Source: Bryum argenteum
Lineage: Eukaryota > Streptophyta > Bryopsida > Bryales > Bryaceae
NCBI GenBank assembly: GCA_037043015.1
Contig: CM073324.1
Coordinates: forward strand, 25,126,097 to 25,190,096
Direction of reading: 5' to 3'
DNA length: 64,000 bases
The position numbers and the translations under genes are program-made. Below, piece by piece: positions 33,762 through 43,267 of this stretch. How positions within the stretch are numbered: the stretch's first letter is position 1; every line of letters starts with the position of its first letter. The notes under the pieces are model-generated. The model did no database searches. It was not told the origin of the DNA and saw only the letters and a list, made by a program, of their open reading frames with translations.

Positions 33762-34432
33762 GGCAATGGTAAGCTTGGGGTATCACTTTTTGGACACACT
33801 AATTAGGTCATTTTTATTGAAAGTCTCCAAAGTTTGTCTAATTTGTCCATTTTAATCAAGTAGAAAGACCCTAAAATGGAAAATAAAATATCATGCACCT
33901 CAATAAAATCAAAGTATATATGCCTATAGAGTTTCTCTTAGATTTTTTTTAGTTTTTTTTTTTTTTTAATTTTTTTTTTTCTTTTTTTTCTTTTCTTTCT
34001 TTCTTTCTTTCTTGTTCTCTGATCCATTCATAGATGAGGGAAAAAATGCTGAATTTTGGGATTTGCACGCACTATAGTGCACAATGAATTAATTTTTTTA
34101 TAATTAAATAAATTTTTTGTATTCTATACAAGAAGATGTAGGTCATATTCAAAAATTATATTAAAATAAAAATGGTTGATATTCCATTTGCTTGATTCTA
34201 TGGATTTTAGGTTAGTGGGACATAATTTACTTTTTCAACTAAAATATCAAATAAAATTACTTCAAAATTATTTTATTTAATTTTTACTTTTTTTCTTCAT
34301 ACATCATAAGTATAGACAACTAAAACCACATTTAATGAAGTCTTATTGTTTTACAGTTTAAAAATGGATATGTTTGACACACCAGCATAGAGTGCAATTG
34401 CTCATTGGACAACCTTTTTGGGTACCCCAACC
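33762..34432. repeat. 0.67-kb repeat, left copy of an inverted pair
   Basis: It runs from GGCAATGGTAAGCTTGGGGT to GGTACCCCAACC. The same sequence occurs inverted at 42,523-43,132, with conserved interior (for example cagtttaaaaatggatatgt). The ends share a weak inverted TTGGGGTA. It has T-rich and (TTTC)n stretches at 33,945-34,015. No ORF. Probably a non-autonomous element. Confidence 0.75.
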
Positions 34433-34925
34433 TGAGTACCCGACTGTCACCAAAGTAGGAGAAGGTGCTCGAGTATACACAGTTTAAAAATGGATATGTT
34501 CTACCCTACGCTTTGCAATAGTGGCATGAAGTATTCAATAAACGTGTGAATGTCACGCCACTAGTTTAGTTGCCTCCTTTCACTAATGTGGCCTTATATT
34601 GGTCAAAGGCCATTCAACTAGATAAGTTAGTTTGAGCTGGAGGGTGGACCTGTGAAAAAGGGTAGTGTGGCCCTGGCATCAATTATTGCTCTCCACTTAT
34701 ACTGTGGCTTTTGTGTCGATCAGCACTTTTCAACAACATCTCGCACTCAATACAAGTGCTAAACCCACGTATATAGCATCTTTCTATCATATTTAGGTTA
34801 TCAAGTCATCTAAATTGTACAATTTACGCGCCAATCGTACACCTTTTAGGCCTCATAAATCCCTTTCAATCTCCCAAAATCCTGCATATTTCCCAATATA
34901 ACGAATACGAGGTTAATAGAGTCAA

Positions 34926-35286
34926 TTAACCCTTAAAGTCAATGAGCCTCAAAATTGCCCACTTTTGGTACAAGATGAACATCTCAGTTTTTGACAAATT
35001 TTTAAGTACATAAACATTGGATCTGACTAGTACCTAACTTTTATGGGTAAAAAAAAGACTAAATTTTTTATCAAACCCTTAATTCAAATCTCTCACAAAT
35101 TGTGAGATTATGATGTTCAAAGTTGAAAAAGAAATTTCATTTAATATAAAAAGGGTAATCATTATTTTGAGGGCCCAAACAACCATTTTTGAAAGTAAAT
35201 ATAAACGGAGGCTTTTCACATTCTTGTTGCGAGGTGAGTTAACAGTATATCTAATGCAATTTTACCCTCATTTGACCCGTAATACC
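34926..35286. repeat. Fragment of the TTAA-flanked family (copy-C type)
   Basis: It starts TTAACCCTTAAA and continues with sequence related to the left half of copy C (gtacctaac.., ..gagattatgatgttcaaag). It lacks its right end and directly abuts copy D. Confidence 0.55.
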
Positions 35287-36177
35287 TTAACTCCTAAACA
35301 TCCCAACCTATTTTTAGTCAAATATCACAATTTAAAAAAAAAAAAAAGTGCCATAGATGAAAATGATGATGAGATATTAATAAGATCTCAATTGTACAAA
35401 CTTGTTGTAGGTCATGTGAACCAGACTTTAAGTTATCATGCCTCATAGATTGAGAGATCATAACGTACGTGTTAACACTAAAAACAAACCGCTAGATTTC
35501 ACTCTAAAATTCTAGGCTCGAATAACAGCCTTGCAATTATAGTGAAGACCGCCAACAAATTTACAAAGGAAGAATTGTCCTAACTAGATTTCTTGCACTT
35601 GAATTCATGCCTTATCTTCAAAATATTTTTGATCATATCAAGGTTTCCACCAAGAAAACTAAACTCCAATCGGAAGCCATCCCAAAAGATAAAGGTAAAA
35701 TCCAACTATATAGATGTAGGACGTATAGACGTATAGGTGGTATAGCTCCTTAAAAATCATCCACTTTTTTACTTTTTTCAGTAACAAAACATCATTGCAA
35801 ATCCAGTAACAAAAGTATTTGGATCAATATAATTCCAACTAAAAGTTGTTAAGAATTACCTTAAGATGATGATTATGAAAAAAATAATCATGAAAAAACA
35901 TTTTTGATTTCACACTTAATTGGCTTGCAATGGTGAAACATGCCCCATGCTTGAAAACCCAAAAACAAGAGTTGTCTTCACTAAATTGCATGCCATTAAC
36001 TCATACTTATGTAACTCATAGTATGCAATTTTTACATCACAAACTAGACTCAATTGGGAACCTATGCCAAGTGATTTCATCCAAAAGAAACCCTAGATGA
36101 AAAACTTATGACTCTTTAAAGTTGTTGTTTTCCATCCATAATGTAGTTTTTCTCCATTCAGCTCGTTTAGGGGTTAA
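35287..36177. mobile_element. TTAA-flanked inverted-repeat element, copy D (891 bp)
   Basis: It starts TTAACTCCTAAACATCCC and ends CGTTTAGGGGTTAA. The interior aligns with copies A (reversed), B and F, including the segment acatgcccCATgcttgaaaa near 35,940. No coding capacity. Confidence 0.7.
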
Positions 36178-37050
36178 GAAATGTCTCATTATTCACATGG
36201 TAAAATTCACTTACAACGGCCGGTCTTTAACAGTAAAGTGGGCATTAATATGAAAGATTGAAAATTGGAACAATGAGATCATGCCTTGAAACCTTATTCA
36301 AATGTACAAATAACAAAATTTTATAATATATAAGACCCCTTTTTTTGGTGAGTTTCAAAGTTTTTGCGATTTCATTGATTTTCGGCAAGTTTTGAGAATA
36401 CATGAGCATATACCACAGTTTTGGGAGTTAAGAGCTGCAGACTTGATTTACAGATGTTGCTATGGAGTGGACAATAAATCCTTTTCATTGTGCATTCCAT
36501 CTCAAAATTTTGAGGATTTTTTTTCCATCTAAGGTAGCTCTAGTGCTCTATAATGGCTCAAATTTGCACCCGGCAATTACGAGGTGTTTCTCTTCACTCA
36601 TAAAGCTCAAGCTAAGGTCTTTGACTCCGATATTATTGTAAACACTGTGCACTCGTCACGATATTCTGCTCTTTCGCTCCTTCTCTAATCTGGGCAAAAG
36701 GAAACAATGACAATTGATAGTAAACACCCAAAATCTATGGATGAAATTCAAAATTACCTCTTCAAGAAACTCTCAGCTTACCTCCATGATTGAGTAATGT
36801 CCCCAGGCACAATAAACCCCGCCACCAATCCCCGTAACCGTGCATTGTAGCGCTGCATCACTACATCACGTCATCCAGCGTCCTCACCCACCATTCTCAG
36901 CAAGATCTGACACACATGCGAGAAAGGGCACGCCTCCTGAATCCAAAGCTGCTCTGCACGCCAATCTTCTATTAAGATGAAACAAAATCTAAAAGCTATG
37001 TCATTCAAGTCATTCTTAACATGATTGCATTCATGAGAAGTTTCACTTAC
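36178..37050. other. Intergenic DNA
   Basis: No feature supported. A minus-strand open stretch (36,980-36,871, containing AEQLWIQEACPFSHVCQ) looks protein-like and may be a further exon of the fragment at 37,051, but its phase does not fit a simple splice. Confidence 0.3.
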
Positions 37051-37245
37051 TTGCCAAAGACAGTTACTGAGGGCTACAGCTGAGGAGCCATCTGTGAGGG
37101 AATAGCTCCCGATGCTGGACTGAGAGGGGCAATGCCATATACAAGACTCCAATCCGAGACACAATGTCTCAACATACTTTACTCTGTGATCAGGCCACAG
37201 AATTAAATGACTGAGTGTTTCCAGAAAACCATTTATCTTCCTCTG
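37051..37245 (-). CDS. Candidate internal exon of an unrecognised gene
   Basis: A 65-codon open segment with a good acceptor (ggagccacAG/CAGAGG) and donor (TGGCAA/GTAAGT). The encoded peptide is rich in Leu, Cys and Trp (for example HLILWPDHRVKYVETLCLGL) and reads like a helical-repeat domain, but no family is recognised. Likely partners at 36,980-36,871 and upstream of 37,270 cannot be joined in frame with confidence. It may be a gene fragment. Confidence 0.35.
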
Positions 37246-38051
37246 CTGTGGCTCCAGAAAGGCAGCAAACATGAGAAAGTAGTAGAAGTATTTGAGCTTA
37301 ATGTCGATGACTTATCGTAACAGATTACAAACTGTCTTAAGGACATGAAAAGCTCAGACACCCCCAACAAGAAAAGCATGTCATTCCGACCTGTGCGAGT
37401 GCGTCTAGACTGACCCAACCCACATAGGGTCTGACAATCTCTCTCCCTCAAATGAAAATGAACTCTTGACGCCCTTTCCCATTTTCGCTTACAAGACAGC
37501 TTCTATGATCTTCTTTTCGAGGCACATTTCTTCGTTGCTGGTTAATATGCTCTTACCCTGCAGAAACTAGAAATTCTCATTTGAACATAAACTCTCATTA
37601 GCTTGGACCACACAAGTCATGTACAAGCCAGGCACTACGCTTCGAATAATACTGAAGGGTCTTTGAGCAAAATCAGCATTTGACTTGCACGGTGTGAAGG
37701 TATTATTCCCTTTATTACTATACGTACATGATAGCTTCTCAAATCAATGGTACTATGTACTCAATGCATACATTATATAGTGCCAGATTAGAGCACCTTC
37801 ATAGAATAACCTGTAAGTTCACCTTCAAAAATTCATAGAGAAGTCTACAAATGATGAATCCCTTTGAAGTATCCTTCCACGTCCTCTGCCCATGCACAAA
37901 AATTGCTACACATTTCACTCCATTACAGATTGCCAATGCTAACATTTGAGCCATCATTGAGCACTGTACCTTACAAGCTACAATATCGGCAATATCATCG
38001 CCACACTTGCATGCTGAATCAGAGAAAAGTATTAGTACCTCTACAATCAAA
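37246..38051. other. Intergenic DNA
   Basis: No feature supported. It includes the 3' flank of SPH6. A possible 3'-UTR donor (GAG/GTACTA, about 38,035) is seen but not matched to an acceptor with confidence. Confidence 0.3.
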
Positions 38052-38459
38052 TTACTGCCACTGCCAGATGAGCTCACGCTTGCCGGACCCCATCTCCTCC
38101 CTGAAGAAGCCGTCCATGGTCACAGTCCACAAGCAATGTCTGCAGGGCTGTTTTCTCGCCAAGAAATTGTCGTACCACACATTGAACGATTGTTTCCAAA
38201 TGTCTCCATACCGGAACTGACAATGGTACGTCGACATGCCCCACATGTTGGGCGTGAAGCTGAGGCCTACATGATGGTCGCGCAAAACTGTCTGCCAAGG
38301 GAGCACCTCTTTGCCGAAGTATGTACACCGGACTTGGAACCACGGTGGCTGTGGTGCAGCCATAGCATTGACGATGGTGAAATCTGCAGGGCTGGCCAAC
38401 GCCAGGATTGTCACCGATCCCATCACCACAATCAACACGATCAGCTTGATGAGCGCCAT
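38052..38459 (-). CDS. Plant self-incompatibility S1 family protein (SPH6)
   Basis: The product is 135 residues from ATG 38,459 (MALIKL), chosen because it gives the same signal-peptide start as the other SPH genes; an in-frame ATG 18 codons upstream would spoil the signal peptide. Signal peptide is about 1-22 (LA/LASPADF). S1 blocks are EVLPWQT at 51-57, WGMSTYHCQF at 73-82, FNVWYDNF at 92-99 and PCRHCLWTVTMDGFFR at 105-120. Cysteines are at 45, 80, 106 and 109. It is closest to SPH2 and SPH3 in the left array, which implies that both clusters come from one ancestral array. The CDS is intact. Confidence 0.92.
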   Translation of the reverse strand: MALIKLIVLIVVMGSVTILALASPADFTIVNAMAAPQPPWFQVRCTYFGKEVLPWQTVLRDHHVGLSFTPNMWGMSTYHCQFRYGDIWKQSFNVWYDNFLARKQPCRHCLWTVTMDGFFREEMGSGKRELIWQWQ

Positions 38460-38530
38460 TACGAAGTCAAGCCTTGTGAATGCAAATACTAGCAGAAAAT
38501 CCTGTCGATACATATATTGCTCAATGCAAG

Positions 38531-38542
38531 TGCGGCATATTC
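38531..38542 (-). promoter_or_regulatory. SPH proximal motif before SPH6
   Basis: GAATATGCCGCA on the minus strand, 83 bp before the ATG. A TATATATG-like stretch lies between it and the gene. The distal CATATGCC motif of the left array is not found. Confidence 0.55.
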
Positions 38543-38683
38543 TTGCAGGATATATGCATTGTGGTGTACGTTGTTGCCTGTTTTGATTTGAATGTGACCA
38601 ATTTCGTCAATTTTATTTGGCCTTGCGGATGAATGAAAGCATTCGGTTTTATCAGATGGATGTTATAAGTACAGAGCTACATA

Positions 38684-38817
38684 TCGATCATGGATGAGCT
38701 TCATGATCAAAGTAATACATGGGGTAGCATCTTCAGAGTATACTACCACCTCGATCATGGATGAGCTTCATGATCAAAGTAATACATGGGGTAGCATCTT
38801 CAGAGTATACTACCACC
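38684..38817. repeat. Perfect 67-bp tandem duplication upstream of SPH6
   Basis: Two identical 67-bp units (38,684-38,750 and 38,751-38,817) start TCGATCATGGATGAGC. A single, diverged copy lies at the matching position upstream of SPH7 (about 40,605-40,672). Confidence 0.9.
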
Positions 38818-39958
38818 TTGATGTCCATGCCCTCATTTGATCTGATTGGGAGATAAAAGCAGTTGGTAAGGATATAATATTGTATAGAAATGCAGGTAGT
38901 TGTCCATTCAGTCCTTAATTTTGAAGAAGGTCATTATCATCTTCAGAAAAGTTGTTGTTGCTCTGAAACTATAATTGGTACAACATATACCCATGATGTA
39001 TATTCGTCCTTCCATGAATATGTGGATATTCCCCTGACCTCATTGACAGTTCCCTCTCACGTACTGCTATGAATGTTTTTAGGAAATGGACGATTTAATA
39101 ACATGTAAAAGGACACAATAGAGAGCTATCGTCCAACAATGCATACTATTGTTTACGAAAAGAGGGAGATTTTTTTGACCAAGTGAGTCACTGCACAAAC
39201 GTGCTGCATTGCGTATCCTCTCTTCTTCAAATGAGATATATGAGAGTCCAGCCAACCGAACCTCTTTGCTTTGTGAGCTTAATTGAAGAACAAACTATCT
39301 TGTACAAAACTTGATATCATGCTTGAAAAAATTCAATACTTAAAAATGAGTGTTTGGAACTAATTTAATGTTATTTTCTTGGATGCTATCTTGTAAAGGA
39401 TTTTTACATGTGCAGAGCAGTTGGGACAGGAGTAAGGAGAGTTGAATGTGTGTCACTCTATTAAGAACATTCGTTGTGCATATACTCGCCGCTTCCGCAG
39501 CTCAGGAGGATGCCCTCTGGTTAATTTTCATAACCAAGGGCTCCTTTTGAGTTACGTAGTACATCACCAAGATCTTGACAATCTCCAGCAACTTATTTAA
39601 AAGGAAGTTCCGCCATTCTTCATTTCGAGTTCTAAAGGGAGGACATCATAGACTATGAGTTCTAGTATATGTCCTTAGCCAGTAGAAAGATCGTTCGTTC
39701 GATCACAGATAGTCCTGCAAAATGTAACGAATACCTTAGGTGATCCTTAACTGATTCTCTTAATAATCTGCCAAGCAGAGGTCACTGGCTACAATTGATG
39801 GGAATCCGATCTCCTGTAAGTGGCCTTTGTCTACAATCTAATGGGAACCTGCGTAAGCTTACACATGATTCCTAAAAGCGAGACTACCCCGACACTGTTT
39901 CCTGACTAGTATGATTCATATGAGTCACCACTAAGGAAAACATCTGTGTACCGGTCGA
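38818..39958. other. Spacer between SPH6 and SPH7
   Basis: The part up to about 39,300 aligns with the sequence upstream of SPH7 (40,680-41,280). The part from 39,720 (gccaagcagaggtcactggc) aligns with that at about 41,375. This marks a tandem duplication unit of about 1.9 kb. No other gene. Confidence 0.5.
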
Positions 39959-40375
39959 TCAAGTCTTCCAATAGTATAAGAATTGTTGGTTGCCTTTACC
40001 GGCTTCCTCTCGGTAAAAGCCATTCACTGTCAAGGGCCACACACAGTGTGTACACGGCCTGGTCTCGAAGAAGGACAGAAAGAAGGTATCAACCCACACG
40101 GGAAACTCTTGCCGAAATCTGTCCCACTTGAACTCACAAGTGTATCTTGTGGTGCCCCAGGGATTAGGCTGAAATCCGAAGCCCACACGCTGCTTGTACT
40201 GAACTGTCGTGTCGGGGAGAGTGTCATGCTTGTGGCGGTTCCTGCAGTGCACTTGGAGTGGAGACTCCCAGGAAATCGAATTGATGATGTTCACGTCTGC
40301 GTGGCCTTTTTTGGCGATGGCCATGGACGCCGACCCCATCACCACAAGCAACACGATCAGCTTCATGAGCGCCAT
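39959..40375 (-). CDS. Plant self-incompatibility S1 family protein (SPH7), divergent
   Basis: The product is 138 residues from ATG 40,375 (MALMKL); an upstream in-frame ATG adds six residues. Signal peptide is about 1-21 (MAIA/KKGH). S1 blocks are WGTTRYTCEFKWD at 73-85, FPVWVDTFFLSFF at 91-103 and PCTHCVWPLTVNGFYREE at 107-124. Cysteines are at 44, 80, 108 and 111. It departs from its paralogues in a basic RNRHKHD stretch after the first cysteine, loss of the PWQT motif, and an LT in place of the VT after the CxxC motif. This gives a distinct subtype shared with the SPH8 pseudogene. Confidence 0.9.
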   Translation of the reverse strand: MALMKLIVLLVVMGSASMAIAKKGHADVNIINSISWESPLQVHCRNRHKHDTLPDTTVQYKQRVGFGFQPNPWGTTRYTCEFKWDRFRQEFPVWVDTFFLSFFETRPCTHCVWPLTVNGFYREEAGKGNQQFLYYWKT

Positions 40376-40468
40376 ACCGAAGAAGTAAAGCAATGCAAAT
40401 ACTAGCAGAAACTCCTGTGCGATTCCTGAGCTTTACGGTTGATGTATGCATATATAGTTAAGTGCAAG

Positions 40469-40480
40469 TGCGGCATATTC
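40469..40480 (-). promoter_or_regulatory. SPH proximal motif before SPH7
   Basis: GAATATGCCGCA on the minus strand, 105 bp before the ATG; a TATATATG box follows at about 40,449-40,457. Confidence 0.55.
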
Positions 40481-41101
40481 TTGCATTATATATGCGTTGC
40501 AATGTAGGTTGCCTGTTCGATTTGGATGTGACCGATTTCACAAAGCCAAAACTACACGCCTAGCAGCGTCATCTAATGAATGTTATGGATACCCAGCTAC
40601 AGATGGATGAGCTTCATGATCAAGCTAAAACATAGGTAGCATCTTCAAAGTATACCACTACCTTGATGTCCGTGAGCTGATTTGACCTATAATATCCTGA
40701 CTGGGACATAGAACCAGTTGGTAAAGATATAATAGTGTATGGATATGCACGTAGCTGGTCATTCAGTCCTTATTTTTGAAGAAGGTCCCTTTATTCCAGA
40801 AGGGATGTCGTTGGTATACAAATACAAGTGATCATGCAACATATACCCGCACACTATATGCATCCCTTCATGAACATTTGGATATACCTAAGCTCTGATC
40901 ACTTTGGCACTTCCTTCTCACCTACTGCTAGGGCCTAAATTGCATATTAGCAAATGGAGGAGATAATAACAAGTAGGAAGTCACGATTGAGAGTTATCGT
41001 CCAGCAATATTTCTCAATACGTACTGCTGATTACAAAAAGACAGATTTGTAACCTAGTGGACCACTGCACGTACACATATATAACCTGCTGCATTGCATA
41101 T

Positions 41102-41180
41102 CCTCTTTTTTTAGAATAGGAAATATGATGAGTCATTCAACCTCTTTTCTTAGAATAGGATATATGATGAGTCATTCAAC
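41102..41180. repeat. Tandem duplication of about 40 bp
   Basis: Two imperfect copies of a unit containing tcttttcttAGAATAGG and atatgatgagtcattcaacc. Confidence 0.7.
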
Positions 41181-41595
41181 CCCACGTCAATTCAATTATG
41201 AACAAAAGTTGATAGCATGCTTGAAAAAATCAATCACAAACGAATGTTCGGAACACTAGTATAATTTCTTAACTGTTGTCTTGTAAAGCATCTTAACTGT
41301 GCAGAGAAGCTGTGACATGAACAGAAGGTACTAGCTACAATTATCAAAAATACAAGTTTGAACTTACCTCAGGCCAAGCAGAAGTCACTAGCTATAACTA
41401 TTGGAAGTCCGATCTCCCATGAGTGACCTTTGTTTACACTCTACGGTGAACCTGCATAAGCTTACTAGGGTTGATCAATTCTCCTCGGTACACATGATTT
41501 CCCAAAATCAAGATCAACCAGACGATGTCGTATCATTCTGATTCCTGACTAGTATGATGCATAGGAGTGATAATAAAGGTTACCGATCAAGCCTA

Positions 41596-41977
41596 TCAAT
41601 AATATATGAACTGTTGGTTGCCTTTACCGGCTTCCTCTCGGTAAAAAGCCGTTGGCTGTCACGGTCCAGAGGCAGTCCGTCTCGACGAAGTTCAGAAAGA
41701 AGTCATTAACCGACACGGGAAACTCTTGCCAAAGTCTGTTCCGTGTGATCTCACAAGTGTATTTCGTCGTGCCCCACAGATTGGGCTGAACCGAAGCCCA
41801 GACTGCTGGTACGGCTCGGAGAAAACGTCATGCTTGTGGCGGTTCTTGCAGAGCACGTGGAGTGGTGGAGACTCCGGGGCAATTGAGTTGACGATGTTCA
41901 CATCTGCGTGGCTTTTTTTGGCAAATGCCATGGAAGCCGACGCATCACCAGAAAAAAACGATCACTCTGAGCACTCA
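41596..41977 (-). pseudogene. Broken S1-family gene of the SPH7 subtype (SPH8 pseudogene)
   Basis: The sequence is very close to SPH7 throughout. The start ATG is lost (the matching position, about 41,977, reads TTG) and the signal-peptide codons are disrupted. From ATG 41,931 the frame runs AKKSHADVNIVNSI... and shifts near 41,800. The family continues in another frame (YTCEITRNRLWQEFPVSV, then CLWTVTANGF), in which the PCTHC stretch is shortened so that one cysteine is missing. The final TGG codon has become TGA (41,596). Several independent lesions show it is non-functional. Confidence 0.88.
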
Positions 41978-42522
41978 ACACCGAGAATAGATGAACTTCA
42001 GCTTCAGACTTGAATATAGCTCAAGTTCAGCATAATCTTGAATAAAAGAATCTGGTGAGTAACCTACTTTCGGATGCGCAAGTACCTCATTTTTGTGACC
42101 GAAACATATCGTTTGAAAACCATGACATACTCTATCAGTTCCGTGCTTGTGAATCTGAGGAGGATTCTGATTACGGCTTAGAACGGATGTCACACTAGCT
42201 TACAATAGACAATGTACGCGGTCCTTCGCATCCTCCTTGATGTTATCTTGTCTTTACGTCACCCTTGTCATCTTCATGTACGTGGACGTTCTGGCATTTT
42301 TCTGGAATATGCTTGAAACAGCCCCTCTTAATAGTACTGGCCTGGCATGCATCAACTCAGTATACGCAATCATCGACTGCCTGGAATCTCAATCTATTGA
42401 AAAGTCAAGACTGCGTAGATAGTCGATTCGGAAGAGGTCTTCAGTATAAACCACTCTTGTAGCATTACATTTGAGAACTATTAGTTGCAAAAAGAGAAAG
42501 ATCTGCTACGGGGTGATGGTCT
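41978..42522. other. Upstream remnant of SPH8 and intergenic DNA
   Basis: The cagcataatcttg stretch at about 42,027 is a degraded proximal SPH motif. No gene beyond that. Confidence 0.35.
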
Positions 42523-43132
42523 GGTTGGGGTACCCAAAAAGGTTGTCCCATGAACAATTGCACTCTATGCTGGTGTGACAAACATATCCATTTTTAAACT
42601 GTAATACAATAAGACTTCATTAGATGTGGTTTTAGTTGTCTAAACTCATAATGTATCAAGAAAAAAAATTAAAAATTAAAAAAAATATTTTGAAGTAATT
42701 TTGTTTGATTTTTTAGTTGAAAAAGTAAGTCATGTCCCAATAACCTAAAATCCATAGAATCAAGCAAATGGAATATCAACCATTTTTATTTTAATATGAT
42801 TTTTGAATATGACCTACATCTTCTTGTATGGAATACAAAATAATTTATTTAATAATAAAAAAATTAATTCATTGTGCACTATAATGCCTGCAAATCCCCA
42901 AATTCAACACTTTTTCCCTCATCTATGAATGGATCCAAAAAAAATTAAAAATCTAAAAGAAAATCTATAGGCATATATACTTTGATTTCAGTGAGGTGCA
43001 TGATATTCTATTTTCTATTTTAGGGTCTTTTTACTTGATTAAAATGACTAAATTAGACAAACTTTGGAGGCTTTCAATAAAAATAGCCTAATTAGTGTGT
43101 CCAAAAAGTGATACCCCAAGCTTACCATTGCC
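42523..43132. repeat. 0.6-kb repeat, right (inverted) copy
   Basis: Reverse complement of 33,762-34,432. It runs from GGTTGGGGTACCC to ACCATTGCC. It lacks the long T/TTTC tract of the left copy, which accounts for the shorter length. Confidence 0.75.
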
Positions 43133-43267
43133 CTACGACTGGAGTGATAAAAGCATTCACGGGATGAATTTTAGGTGTGCTCAGGAATGACTCGCCTACG
43201 TCTAGGCTCTAGAATTGTTGGAGAAAAAAATATATAAGATAGTGATTCAAAGTTGCACGGAATCTTC

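Noticed and set aside
850..40375. Calling the SPH genes self-incompatibility determinants
   Set aside because: S1-family membership does not show a mating role; most members in plants are of unknown function and the host may not have pollen or stigma.
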